Positions 26,413-36,764 of a stretch of DNA of 64,000 nt are shown here, piece by piece. This stretch comes from Butyrivibrio sp. VCB2006 (GTDB lineage: Bacteria; Bacillota; Clostridia; Lachnospirales; Lachnospiraceae): NCBI RefSeq assembly GCF_000420945.1, contig NZ_ATVX01000004.1:62001-126000 (forward strand), in the 5' to 3' direction. Both the position numbers and the translations under genes were made by a program. The notes under the pieces were generated by a model that had not been told where the DNA came from, did not search any database, and saw nothing but the letters and a program-made list of their open reading frames with translations. Positions within the stretch are counted from its first letter, which is position 1, and each line of letters begins with the position of its first letter.

Positions 26413-29400
26413 TTACAAACTTGTTCTGCTTTCTTTATTTCTTTTAGTCAAAAGAACTGCAAGTCCGATAAATGAAAGGATAATTGCCCCAAATGCTCCT
26501 GCCATGCCTCGATCCTCTGTTCTTGATCTTCTTGCTCCCAAAACCTCGGGAAGGTCATCAGGATTTCTGCTTGCGCCAAGAACCTCAGGAAGATCAAGCA
26601 TTGTTACAGTAGAACCATTTATTGTAGTTGTTGTAGTTGTAAGTGTCACAACGGAAGTCTCCTCTGAAGGAGTATATGTTGTGTCATCCTCCGGTGTGTC
26701 ATTGTCCTTGTCCGGATCATCAGGAATCTTTGTTATTTTGCTGTTTTCTACAACTGCCTCAACAGTGGAATCTCCGGAAGTAACATCCACAATCTTGAAA
26801 TCCACACTCTTCTGAAGGCTGTTTAGATAAGCATTTATCTTAGCTTCAACTGACTCAAAGTCTCTAGCCTTGAACACTACATAGTGCTTTGTATCATCAA
26901 GCTTATAACCATTTGGTGCCTTGATTTCCTGATAGTAGTAAAGTGTATCAAATATCAGTGAATCATACTTGCCATCTTCACTAAAGGTAATGCAGTAGCC
27001 CGGTGCTGTAGTATCTTTTTCTGAAACCTTGGTTTCTTTGCCGGTATCAAGATCAACCTTATAAAGTCCAAACTTAGCTCCGGCAAGTCCTGTGAGAATA
27101 TTACCTGTCTCTACCTTGGTAATCTTGATTTCGCCTCTCTCACTGGTGATGTTTGCTGAAACCCTGTCAAATGTATACTTATCTTCAACAGCATCGCTCT
27201 TTGCACCTTCTCCAAAAAGAGTAGCCTTATTGCTGACGGTAACAGAAGTTTTTCCATTAGCAAGATTATCCCCCTCTTCCATATCAGCCATAACCTGATA
27301 TTCAATCAATAAAGCTTTTTCATCAGGAACTACTATTTCAAAGGATTTTCCTTTATTTCCGGTAGTAATCTTGCCATCTCCCAGAACAATTTCTGTACCT
27401 TTGCTTCCATTAGCATACTCATAAACATGAAGTGATCCGGCTACAAGTGTTCCATTGGTAAGATTATCTGAAAGCTTAATCTCATATCCATTTATCAAGT
27501 CAACACTCGAGTCATTAATAACAATGGAGTAGCTTATAAGTTGATTCTTTTTGTCCAAAGATGCCGTTTTATCAATAAGCGTAAGTGAATTAACGCTTGT
27601 TGCATTAGTCATTCCGGCATTTCCGCCTACCTGACCAGTTACACTGTTTTCAAAAGAGAAAGTGACTATTCCACCACCATTTTGATTCTTTAATGAATCA
27701 AAATAATCTTTGGTCACAACAGTTTCAAAACTAATTACACAAGCATTGCCATTTCCCTGCACCCCTTCAGGCCACTTAAATGTCCAAGTAAGCTCTTTAT
27801 TACCACTTGGCTCCATACTACTAATCAATGTCCCATCAAGAGTGTTAAGATTAGCACTTCCCTTTTTGTATTCGAGGTTGTCAGGAAGATAGTCTTTAAT
27901 AGTAGTATCCATACCTGCAGATATACTCTCATTAGCCTGTCCAAAATCATTCTGATTAACAACTATACTCCAAGGAATGACATATTGCTTAATGGAGGAA
28001 TCATAATATCCCTCTGAAGCCGTTTTCTTCATTGGAAGGCCTTTTGACTCAACAATATATGAAGCATCTGCTTTATATGTTGTCCAATCTACAAGCATTT
28101 CAATATGATTATCAAATCTTACAGTACTTCCACTTGGGAATACGTGGTTGTCCACAGAATCATAATAATCCTGAGTACGATAAAAGATTCCATATTGTCC
28201 GGAAGTAAGGTTTTTAGCAACTATCTTAAAGGAATTAGCCGACTCGGTTGTTACTGTTACGTTTGTAAGCGCCTTCCCCACAGGATTATAAGCAGCATCA
28301 AGTTTATAAACCTCAACTGTCTCCGGAAGGACTTTGGCCGCTACTTGCTTGCCATTAATCGCGTTATTTCCGGCATTAGGATTTATTTTATCTGTTATTG
28401 TTACCGTATAATTGTTCTTAGCACCCTCTAAAGTAAAAATGGACTCCCAACGTACTATACCATCTTCGTTTCTATCAAGAAGGACTCCGTCATCACTGGT
28501 CTCATCCAATATAAACTTTGAAATACCTGCAGAAACTTTGCCAGAATAATCATATACATTTCTTGCCTTTGCTTCTGCTACTTTTACATCGCCTTTATAA
28601 ATATATGCAGTATTGAAATAGGGAGTTTTTGTGTTAGGGAGATCTCCAACTATCTCTGTACTATAAAACAACTTATAATACGCTATTGGAGCTGTTTCAG
28701 GAAATGTATATTTAATTTTCCAGGTTCCATCCTCAAAAACAAAATTAGAACTGTCAAGTTGCTTGTAGTTTGCCCATTTTTTATTGTCATAGGAAATCTT
28801 TATGATTGGATTAAATGAAGAAAACTTCATCCTTGAATCAAGCACATCTACAAAAGTATATCCTGAAATATCATTAGGTCTTGATCCTCGGTTAATATAT
28901 ACTTGCCAATCCGCAATTCCACTCGGAGAAATAAGTCCAGGATTAGACATATTTGCGCCATACTTATCAAGCCAATGAGCAGAAGACTGAGTAGCATATC
29001 CAGAAACACTATGATTTCCGGTGGCACCGGTCCATGTCCAAGTGCATACATTACCATTTCCCGCCTTAAAAATCTCCTCAGCGCTCATTCCTGCAGTACT
29101 AAGGTCACCTACAGCCTTAACATTGTAACGCAGAGTATAAGTTCCTTTTTCGATATGTCCAACATTTATTGTGAGCACTCTGCCATCCTGAATCTCACCC
29201 TTTATGTTGCCAAAATAAACATCCCCGTCAAAAATCAGATTGCTTCCAAGTTCATCAGTAATTACAAAGCCGTCTGTCGCAGCACTTACATTAAATTCCA
29301 CTTTCCATGTAGCTTTGCCTACCTGGATATCAACATTCCCCTTACTTGCAGTAATAACCGGGTTAATTACTTTTATTTCAACATCTGTGCCATCAGAAAA

Positions 29401-30258
29401 TGAGATCTTAACGTTCTCATCTCCCCCTGTCTTGTTGGAATTAACAACACAGGTAAGACCTACACTTCCATGAAGACCATTTGGCTTTTTCTCCAATACG
29501 TCAGTATTGATCTGAAAAGATATAACATTATCACTTCCTACAATAGCTGTTCCGATCTCTACGCCATTTTCGCTTACAGGAATAGTTTTGCCAACAACTG
29601 CAGAAAAGTCTAAGCTATCAGGTAATGTATAAGTAAACCTTCCATCCGGAATGGTTTCTGCATTCTTGATAAAAAAGTTAAATCCCAAATATATCTTTTC
29701 ACCAATATTCGAAATGCTATCCGGTACGGTTATTTTCTCTATATAGCCAAATTCAGGATTGCTAAGGTCAGTAACGATTCCCGCACTCTGAGTCAGAGCT
29801 GCGGCCTTTGCAACCTTGGAATCAAGGATAGATACTGTATCTACCGCTGCAGCCTCATCTGTTACTCCACTGTTTTCCTCATCTGCTTCGTCTGAAACAC
29901 CTGAATCTTCCTTCGCTGCTTCGTCTGTTATGCCTGTATCTTCCTCAGCTGCTTCGTCTGTTATCTCAGAATCTTCTTCTGTCGCCTCATCTGCTACATA
30001 GGTATCTCCTGCTGAAGCCTCTTCTACTTCTTCTGATCCTTTTGATTCCTCTGAATCTTCTAAGTCTTCAGGCTCAGCAGTCTCTTCTGTCTCTTCTGTA
30101 TATGTAGAGCCGTCCGAAGCTGAAGCCTCAGTGGCATCATAAACAATAGCAGTCTCGTCAACATCGCCTGCGTAAACGACAGTAGTCCCCAAACCGGAGC
30201 ATACAGTGGTAAATGCAAGAGCACATACCAGTATTCTCCTCAACAAATTGCATTTCAT
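26413..30258 (-). CDS. large surface adhesin with Ig-like repeats and SpaA domain
   Basis: A 1281-residue exported protein. An N-terminal signal (VCSGLGTTVVYA) is followed by ~110 residues of acidic repeats built on TDEAAEEDSG. Residues ~165-1060 are beta-rich adhesin modules of the collagen-binding/Cna type. A SpaA-like prealbumin domain at about 1085-1180 has ITKVETGN and the E-box YYYQEIKAPNGY that form an isopeptide bond in this family. The C-terminus has two copies of LPEVLGA (1223 and 1236), a hydrophobic helix and a basic tail, but no LPxTG. GGGAGGAAAGAG before the ATG supports the start. It is not part of the pilus operon. Confidence 0.85.
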   Translation of the reverse strand: MKCNLLRRILVCALAFTTVCSGLGTTVVYAGDVDETAIVYDATEASASDGSTYTEETEETAEPEDLEDSEESKGSEEVEEASAGDTYVADEATEEDSEITDEAAEEDTGITDEAAKEDSGVSDEADEENSGVTDEAAAVDTVSILDSKVAKAAALTQSAGIVTDLSNPEFGYIEKITVPDSISNIGEKIYLGFNFFIKNAETIPDGRFTYTLPDSLDFSAVVGKTIPVSENGVEIGTAIVGSDNVISFQINTDVLEKKPNGLHGSVGLTCVVNSNKTGGDENVKISFSDGTDVEIKVINPVITASKGNVDIQVGKATWKVEFNVSAATDGFVITDELGSNLIFDGDVYFGNIKGEIQDGRVLTINVGHIEKGTYTLRYNVKAVGDLSTAGMSAEEIFKAGNGNVCTWTWTGATGNHSVSGYATQSSAHWLDKYGANMSNPGLISPSGIADWQVYINRGSRPNDISGYTFVDVLDSRMKFSSFNPIIKISYDNKKWANYKQLDSSNFVFEDGTWKIKYTFPETAPIAYYKLFYSTEIVGDLPNTKTPYFNTAYIYKGDVKVAEAKARNVYDYSGKVSAGISKFILDETSDDGVLLDRNEDGIVRWESIFTLEGAKNNYTVTITDKINPNAGNNAINGKQVAAKVLPETVEVYKLDAAYNPVGKALTNVTVTTESANSFKIVAKNLTSGQYGIFYRTQDYYDSVDNHVFPSGSTVRFDNHIEMLVDWTTYKADASYIVESKGLPMKKTASEGYYDSSIKQYVIPWSIVVNQNDFGQANESISAGMDTTIKDYLPDNLEYKKGSANLNTLDGTLISSMEPSGNKELTWTFKWPEGVQGNGNACVISFETVVTKDYFDSLKNQNGGGIVTFSFENSVTGQVGGNAGMTNATSVNSLTLIDKTASLDKKNQLISYSIVINDSSVDLINGYEIKLSDNLTNGTLVAGSLHVYEYANGSKGTEIVLGDGKITTGNKGKSFEIVVPDEKALLIEYQVMADMEEGDNLANGKTSVTVSNKATLFGEGAKSDAVEDKYTFDRVSANITSERGEIKITKVETGNILTGLAGAKFGLYKVDLDTGKETKVSEKDTTAPGYCITFSEDGKYDSLIFDTLYYYQEIKAPNGYKLDDTKHYVVFKARDFESVEAKINAYLNSLQKSVDFKIVDVTSGDSTVEAVVENSKITKIPDDPDKDNDTPEDDTTYTPSEETSVVTLTTTTTTINGSTVTMLDLPEVLGASRNPDDLPEVLGARRSRTEDRGMAGAFGAIILSFIGLAVLLTKRNKESRTSL

Positions 30259-30346
30259 TAACTCTTTCCTCCCGCAAAACCAGATACCTCATACCGCTTT
30301 CCCCCTTAGCACTGATGAAGAATCCTATATCATAAAAAAATAATAT

Positions 30347-30772
30347 TTATCTGAATCTATTCATGAATGTAGCCATAGGTCCCACTGCATCCTGAAGATC
30401 TTTGATAGCTGTGTTAAGTCCCTCAAAATCAATTTCCGAAATTGAAGTAACGGCATCAGTAAGCTTCTTGCCATTGTCATTTAAAAGCTTATCGAAGTTC
30501 TGAGCCGATCCGGATATATCCGAAGTCATGGTATCAACCTTATCAAGTGATGCCTCTGCCTTAACAGCCACACTATTAATATGGCTAAGAGTGGTTGTCA
30601 CTCGTGGAATCATGATAAGCATGGCAATCGCCACTACAACAAACACACCTGCCAAGCTTACTGCTGCTATTCTCTGGAAAAAGAGCTGCTTCTTGGTCAG
30701 TTTTAAAAGCTCAGCCAACGTATCGTTATTTTTGATCTCATTGTCTTTAGACTCGTTAAAATTTTCTTCCAT
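30347..30772 (-). CDS. single-pass membrane protein of unknown function
   Basis: A 141-residue protein with a charged cytoplasmic N-terminus, one transmembrane helix at ~35-57 (SLAGVFVVVAIAMLIM) and a C-terminal amphipathic coiled segment with repeated LDKVD/ISEID patterns. It resembles DUF948-type coiled membrane proteins in build only. It is transcribed toward the adhesin, 88 bp upstream of it, and could share its transcript. No function is assigned. Confidence 0.65.
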   Translation of the reverse strand: MEENFNESKDNEIKNNDTLAELLKLTKKQLFFQRIAAVSLAGVFVVVAIAMLIMIPRVTTTLSHINSVAVKAEASLDKVDTMTSDISGSAQNFDKLLNDNGKKLTDAVTSISEIDFEGLNTAIKDLQDAVGPMATFMNRFR

Positions 30773-30889
30773 ATATACCCCCTAAATTTAGAATAAAATT
30801 TCACGTGTACTTTATCACAATTCAAGCCGCTATTCAATTGATATTATTGCTAAATCGGTATTTTATATTACTTTTTTATGTAAAGAATT

Positions 30890-30915
30890 GTCGAAGTTGT
30901 TTATACAACTTCGAC
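30890..30915 (-). terminator. hairpin downstream of the DUF4132 gene
   Basis: GTCGAAGTTG and CAACTTCGAC pair perfectly around a six-base loop, 10 bp past the stop. The minus-strand T stretch is weak, the plus-strand one stronger, so termination efficiency is uncertain. Confidence 0.6.
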
Positions 30916-30925
30916 ATCTTTTGTT

Positions 30926-33900
30926 TTATTTTATCTGACTTAAGATAGTTGGGTCTTTTATCTTACTATCCTGGGCCATAAACAGAATCTTTGTTACAAT
31001 TTCTGCTGTCTTGGGATCCTCATCTGCAAAAGGAAGGAAGAGCTTTCCTCTGTGCTGTGAATGTACCGGGAGAATGTTTATCATGGTACCACCCATCTTA
31101 TGCACAACTCCGCTTCCGAGATGAACCGTGTAGCTTCCGTACTTGCCTTCTATGTGAGCATGACTTCCTTCTACAGTAACATTTGAAAGCTTGAAAAGAG
31201 GCATTGTAAATGTCACAAGCGCTGCTCTCATCTCAATAGTAGAGTGAGTTGTCATCGGATCAACACCACCTGCATGAGCTACACTTACAGCCAAATCTAC
31301 ATCTCTCATTACTTCGGAAAAGATGATGTCAGGCACATCTTTTATCTTAATTGCCGCACCCGTCTTACGATCATAGAAGGCCACCCATTCCATGGTTGGT
31401 GCTTCTATATCTGAAGGAGAAAACCAGTCTGCCAAAGCATAGATAGTTGCCACGATATTGTCCTTGTAATAAACCTTCTGTATTCCATCCTCAATATCAG
31501 GTGTCCAGCGTCTTGATTTAAGAAGAGCAATAGCCTTTCCGGGCTGAATCTGATTGCCTGCATATCTGCGGCTGTCAAGCATTTCCATTTCTTCCTCGGT
31601 CTTGACGTACAGTTCTCTAAACAGCTGCTTGAAGGGCTGTATTACGCCTCTGTCAAAGAGGTTCTTTTGATAATCGGAAAGATGACCATCCTTATAAACA
31701 TCAAAGGAATGGGCAACTCTTACCTGATCATCCTTTGTAAGCTTGGTCTCTTTTCCCTCATAGTCAGTAAGAATGCATTCTCTAAGGAATCCTACCTGAT
31801 TATCTTTTTCCGTAACATATACAAGGTCTCTGATGATAGGTTCAACTACCGGGTTCTTACTTAGAATACCCAATTCTCCCACAGTGTAGTATGTCCTGTC
31901 CTCCATAGACTGCTCAAACATATTTCTGGTTCTTCTGTACTGTTCAGTCAACTTTTTCTTGGCATCTGTGAGTGTTTTAATATACTCATCCTTTTTAATT
32001 GCTGCAGGAACAGACTTAAGAGTCTTTCCATCTTTGATGGCCACAAGAGATGCGCTTCCCTGTTCGTCAATAACCAGCTTAACAGTTACTCCGCCAACTT
32101 CTCTTTCCTCAAAGAGCTCCTTCATATCTTCAACAAGCTTGGTCTCCATTCTGAGGGTAAGTCTCATCACATCGCTATATCCGGCGCTGATTGAAAGGTT
32201 CTGCATGGCAATTTCTGTAGCTGCCTTTTCACTGGCACTTCTCTGAGCACCAAACTGCCTGCTCTCCTTAAGGAATTTCTGAAGGAAAAGATATCTGGCA
32301 CAGATATCATCCTCACCCTTAAGCGGAATAAGCGGATAAGACATGAGAAGGTCCTTATTTCTCTTATCGGAAATAGCAGCCTCTGTTTCTTTTACATCTG
32401 CCTTTCCAAGAACAGCATCAGCATATTTGCGGGCTCTTGAGTGCTTACTGCCATCTGAAATATACTTGGCTGCATCATAAATTACATTAAAGCGCTTTTC
32501 TCCCAGCTCTTCATAAACGCTCTTAAACCAATTGACGTCAAAGGCTCCGCCCATGAGGTCTCTTGTCTCAAGTGGAGTATATTTGGCTATTACAGCTGTT
32601 TTTTTGTTATCAAATCGCTCGTTCATGTGGGCTATGAAATAATAGCAGCCGGATACATAGCCCTTCCAGCCCAGGTACTCTCCTACTATCTCAAGCCATT
32701 CCGTAGAATAAAGTGATGCTTCCACAAGCCTCTTATCTGTGATGTCAGTTCCCTCAAGTTCTTTTCGAAGCTTATCGGCATTATCGGTTGCGTCAGGGAT
32801 GCACACAGCAAGAAGCCTTGACAGCGCACCCTTTTTGCTGGCAGTTGAGTAATAGTCGGATCTCTCCAATGTCTCTTTTCCCAAAGCAGCAATTATAGAA
32901 ACAAAGGTCTTTACTCCATATACTCTGTGAATCTGCTTAATGCAGTTTGAATAAATGGTCTGAGAATCACCTCTCGTAAGTTCTACTGCCAGAACCTGAG
33001 CAATAACCTTCTCGTATATTTCATCAATGAAGCTAAGGAGCTTTTCGTCGTTTTCAGCAGAAATATCTCTTAAAACTCTTACCTTTTCCCAGGGAATATA
33101 TCCCCTTGTGGAAACCAGTCTGTCTTTTTCCCTGATGGCTGATACTGCGGAAGAAATGAACGTCAGGGTATCCGATAAATCCGGCGGATCAAGTAAAAGA
33201 CTGTACATCTGCCCCTTTGTTATGACGCCTCTATAGCAAGCAAGGATTGTCACCTTGGCATTTGGTTTCATGTAATCAGGATACATTGTTCTGGCATGGC
33301 GATTTGAAGATGTAGGATAATAATACTCTTCTAAACTCTTATTTTCCGGGTATGCATCAACATGATTTCTGAACATTTCTGTGATCATGGGGAATGTAAC
33401 GCTCATGGTCTCTTCATCAGTTCTATCTATCTTGGACAGCAACCAGGTAATATGCTCATTTGAAATTGTCTTGGTACTTAAAACGCCTCTTCTTGACTGA
33501 TAATTGGTATAAAGACCTGCCCCCTTAACTCCATAGGTAAAATAAGCAGCAATGGCAATTGCAAGCTTCTGGCGGTCTTTTTTCGGAACAAAGTCGTCCA
33601 AAAGTGTGGCAAGAATCCTGTGACAATGCCCCGGATATTCATATGCAAAGGCTTCGAAATATTCCTCGCCGTAAACCCTATGCGCATATGGACTTGTAGC
33701 CGAATTTGACTCATTCCATTGGTTTACGGGATAATTTGCAAGACACATTCTAAGATACTGTTCAGGACTCTTAACATTTTCTTCTAGATATCCCTTCCAC
33801 AGCTCTGTAAACGGAATAATTCTGTGTCCCTCCTGATCCCAATGATGGAATAATCCGACATCGCCGCCTACAAGGTGCTTTTCCCCGTTAAACTCAAATT

Positions 33901-36079
33901 CGTCCTTTTCATGGAGCTTTACGAAGTTACCGAGGGCCTTAAGATCTTCTTTAGCCTTTTGGGCTGCATCGCTGCTTTCCGTTCCATGCAGAGCTTCCTT
34001 TATCTTGCCGATAAGTCCACCCTTAGTAGGCTCCGGATATAGATCTGCCTTTATCGAGGATTCCGGGAAATACCTCATAAAGGTATCCACACAGTCTTTC
34101 AATATAGGATTGTCCTTAACATTTTCAGGTTCGTACTTGTCCTTGTCAGTAAAAAGAACTTCCGTTTCCACTGTTCGTTCGGTTTCTTTTGCAGGAAGGA
34201 TTCCTTGAAGAAGAATCTGCTCCTTGGTAGTGGGGCTTTCCATCTCTTTTGCCAGGATAACGCATCTGTTGTAAAGGCTCTTCCTTGCAGTATCCTTGGA
34301 CAAATTAAGGATCATATCAAGGGCTGCTGTTCTCTTTTCTTCCTTCTTGTCAGAAAGGAGCCTAGCTATTGACCCCTCCAGAGCCTTATCCTCCTGCTCA
34401 AGAAGAAGTTTTATCAGGTTCTCTCTGGCATCTGCAGCCTTGTATTTGAGCATTTCCTCCATCTGAAGATAATTATCAGAGGTTAAAAGAGCTTTCGCAT
34501 CGCATACAACCTCATAGGCCTTGTCTCTGGTCCATTCAGCCTTGTCGCAAAGAGCTGCGGTGAGTGTTTTTCTCTGAAGCTCAGTAGTCGGATTTGTCAA
34601 AAGGGCCAGAATAATATAGCCACGGCCATCAGCACCGGCGTCCGCAAACATATTGCAGATATCATCGGTTAGCAATTCGTCTTTCAAGGCGCAGGCAATA
34701 TATGCCATTTTGAAAACAAGTTCTCCCTTTGTAATTTCTGCCGAGTACCATGGGAAAATGAATGGGTCATAGGCCTGTTTTTTGCCTTGGAAGTTATCAT
34801 AGATTTCTTTTAACCTGTTGTAATAATGAAGGGCCTGCTTTTCATCATCGAAATACTTATCTACTCTTGGCAAATCCTCCTTGTCAGTAAGGCGTAGTCC
34901 CGGCATGAAATATCTCATATAGGCCGTAACTATTTCAGGGTCTTCGTAATACTGATCAATGATGGGCTTTGCAGTTCTATGGGCAAAAGAACTGTTATTT
35001 AACAGGTGCATGCTAAAGGACATGGTAAGGATTTGGTGTCTGGTGCCTTCCTTGGCAAGTCTCTGCATAGTATTCATTAGATCCGTAACTTCATAGAACC
35101 CGATAGACCAAAGGGCAATGTGCATTTTCATGGAGTCTTCGCTGTGAAGATACTCATCGCGTTTAGTAGTATCGCTCAGACAGTCGTATACGTAGTCAAC
35201 CATCTTATCAGAAATTCTCTCAAGCTTACTACTGTCTTCTGTCATGTATCCAAGCCAGACTGCGAAAGCTCTTTTCACAGAAGAAAATCTGATGAAGTTA
35301 TTGTCTTTTATAACCTTAAGAAGGTACATAAAAGCTTTTGGTGTGCCTTCATCCATGGACTCACAGATTGACTGACGAAGCCCTTCCTGAAGCTTGGCTG
35401 CGCAAAGGAGCTTACCTAGAAGCTCGTAAAGCTCAGTGTTATGAGCTTTAACTATAGCTTGGAAAAATGCCCTTCTGATTGAAACCTCATTTTCACCATT
35501 GATGCAGTCAGTAAGGATTTTGATCATTCTCTCATTACCAAAATCAATTTCTGCTGCGATAAGATCTCCAAGCATAAGTCCTGAGTTAAAGTCATAAAGC
35601 ATGTAACCAAGAACTTCATCACTGACTTTCCCCTCCAGGTAATCACATAAATTGTCATCTGCAAAATCATACTGACCAAAAAACTGTAGTTTTCTTGCTA
35701 CTACGCTTGCTACAATTTCTGGATCAGCGCTTCTAAGAGACCTTCTGCCGTAGCCATAGGAGTAAATTCTTTCGGGAATATGATCGATTGTGTAGAAAAT
35801 CCCCTCTGCGTGATCGGGATTTAGAAAGCCATTAAATAGCTGTGGCATTTTAGCCTTAACAAAATCCGAGGGCTTATAAGAAGGATCTTTTCTAAGATTC
35901 TCCACTAGTTCTTTTGCATACTGAGTACTTAAAAAGTTAGTTCTGTAAGGTTCAAGGAACTTCTGGATGTTCTCCGGAAGAGTTTTTAGATATTCCTGCC
36001 TTCTTTGATTTTCCTCATAGGAATAGTGAAAACCCAGTTTGGATAGTCTCGTTTTTTCTTCATTTGTAATCTGCGCCAT
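30926..36079 (-). CDS. giant DUF4132-domain protein
   Basis: A 1717-residue cytoplasmic protein. The ATG at 36079 follows GGGG by eight bases; a TTG six codons upstream is rejected. The N-terminal ~1100 residues are helical repeat-like. The C-terminal ~350 residues match DUF4132, with RRWTPDIEDGIQKVYY, FSEVMRDVDLAVSVAHAGG, YTVHLGSGVVHKMGG and LPFADEDPKTAEIVTKIL. The best-known relatives are the MolR/YehI-like proteins of enterobacteria, whose biochemical role is not established. It starts 68 bp after a small partner gene and the two are probably one transcript. Confidence 0.85.
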   Translation of the reverse strand: MAQITNEEKTRLSKLGFHYSYEENQRRQEYLKTLPENIQKFLEPYRTNFLSTQYAKELVENLRKDPSYKPSDFVKAKMPQLFNGFLNPDHAEGIFYTIDHIPERIYSYGYGRRSLRSADPEIVASVVARKLQFFGQYDFADDNLCDYLEGKVSDEVLGYMLYDFNSGLMLGDLIAAEIDFGNERMIKILTDCINGENEVSIRRAFFQAIVKAHNTELYELLGKLLCAAKLQEGLRQSICESMDEGTPKAFMYLLKVIKDNNFIRFSSVKRAFAVWLGYMTEDSSKLERISDKMVDYVYDCLSDTTKRDEYLHSEDSMKMHIALWSIGFYEVTDLMNTMQRLAKEGTRHQILTMSFSMHLLNNSSFAHRTAKPIIDQYYEDPEIVTAYMRYFMPGLRLTDKEDLPRVDKYFDDEKQALHYYNRLKEIYDNFQGKKQAYDPFIFPWYSAEITKGELVFKMAYIACALKDELLTDDICNMFADAGADGRGYIILALLTNPTTELQRKTLTAALCDKAEWTRDKAYEVVCDAKALLTSDNYLQMEEMLKYKAADARENLIKLLLEQEDKALEGSIARLLSDKKEEKRTAALDMILNLSKDTARKSLYNRCVILAKEMESPTTKEQILLQGILPAKETERTVETEVLFTDKDKYEPENVKDNPILKDCVDTFMRYFPESSIKADLYPEPTKGGLIGKIKEALHGTESSDAAQKAKEDLKALGNFVKLHEKDEFEFNGEKHLVGGDVGLFHHWDQEGHRIIPFTELWKGYLEENVKSPEQYLRMCLANYPVNQWNESNSATSPYAHRVYGEEYFEAFAYEYPGHCHRILATLLDDFVPKKDRQKLAIAIAAYFTYGVKGAGLYTNYQSRRGVLSTKTISNEHITWLLSKIDRTDEETMSVTFPMITEMFRNHVDAYPENKSLEEYYYPTSSNRHARTMYPDYMKPNAKVTILACYRGVITKGQMYSLLLDPPDLSDTLTFISSAVSAIREKDRLVSTRGYIPWEKVRVLRDISAENDEKLLSFIDEIYEKVIAQVLAVELTRGDSQTIYSNCIKQIHRVYGVKTFVSIIAALGKETLERSDYYSTASKKGALSRLLAVCIPDATDNADKLRKELEGTDITDKRLVEASLYSTEWLEIVGEYLGWKGYVSGCYYFIAHMNERFDNKKTAVIAKYTPLETRDLMGGAFDVNWFKSVYEELGEKRFNVIYDAAKYISDGSKHSRARKYADAVLGKADVKETEAAISDKRNKDLLMSYPLIPLKGEDDICARYLFLQKFLKESRQFGAQRSASEKAATEIAMQNLSISAGYSDVMRLTLRMETKLVEDMKELFEEREVGGVTVKLVIDEQGSASLVAIKDGKTLKSVPAAIKKDEYIKTLTDAKKKLTEQYRRTRNMFEQSMEDRTYYTVGELGILSKNPVVEPIIRDLVYVTEKDNQVGFLRECILTDYEGKETKLTKDDQVRVAHSFDVYKDGHLSDYQKNLFDRGVIQPFKQLFRELYVKTEEEMEMLDSRRYAGNQIQPGKAIALLKSRRWTPDIEDGIQKVYYKDNIVATIYALADWFSPSDIEAPTMEWVAFYDRKTGAAIKIKDVPDIIFSEVMRDVDLAVSVAHAGGVDPMTTHSTIEMRAALVTFTMPLFKLSNVTVEGSHAHIEGKYGSYTVHLGSGVVHKMGGTMINILPVHSQHRGKLFLPFADEDPKTAEIVTKILFMAQDSKIKDPTILSQIK

Positions 36080-36146
36080 TGTATTTTTCCCCAACAATTT
36101 ATTTATATATTTTTATGGCTAAGCTTCCCCTGCTCAGCATCATTTC

Positions 36147-36611
36147 TCACCACATTCTGCCCGATAGCATTACAAGGCGAATAAAGGTCACTTCCGTGTT
36201 CTCTTCTATGGTCACTCTTTCATCAAGGACGCTTTCCTTGTCTGATACTTCTTCCTCAATAATATCCCCTGATGATCCCAACGCTTTACCTTCCACGAAG
36301 ATACAAAACAGTCCGTCTTCATAGCTCTGCAAAGCATTCTTTACAGCCTTTTTCTCATCAGCCAGCTTCCCACCGTAATTGATTCCAAAGGCTATCTTTC
36401 CTATAGATGCCATATCATCAATTTCCTCAGTAGATAACGGCTTGTACACTTCGCCCTTTTTTACCTGCTCATTGTAATCAGACACACAGGTACGAACACA
36501 CTCAGTTATCAGATCTCTGACCGTTTGCGGCTTGTTTTCAAGATAAAAAGACATCTTGTCTATCTTGTTTTTCTTTTTTCCAATTTGTTTGATATTAACC
36601 AGGATATGCAT
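36147..36611 (-). CDS. small partner protein encoded before the DUF4132 gene
   Basis: A 154-residue soluble protein beginning MHILVNIKQIGKKKNKID. The stretch FYLENKPQTVRDLITECV and the segment IAFGINYGGKLADEKKAV look conserved. No membrane helix, signal peptide or known catalytic motif is seen. Its only functional clue is gene order: it directly precedes and is co-oriented with the DUF4132 giant. A physical complex of the two is a reasonable inference, nothing more. Confidence 0.7.
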   Translation of the reverse strand: MHILVNIKQIGKKKNKIDKMSFYLENKPQTVRDLITECVRTCVSDYNEQVKKGEVYKPLSTEEIDDMASIGKIAFGINYGGKLADEKKAVKNALQSYEDGLFCIFVEGKALGSSGDIIEEEVSDKESVLDERVTIEENTEVTFIRLVMLSGRMW

Positions 36612-36764
36612 AATAATCCCCCAGACGTTTTCTATTAACTAAACAATATTAACACAAAGATAGTTGCAAAGACATGGTGCGTGTTTTACCGAGCATTATT
36701 GTGATAAAATATTATTACAACTATAAATCGTCAGACGTCTTTTCATATAAGTGGGGAGCTGCAG

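Noticed and set aside
28903..29403. 166-residue plus-strand frame
   Set aside because: Antisense shadow within the 1281-residue adhesin; no start signals and unusual composition.
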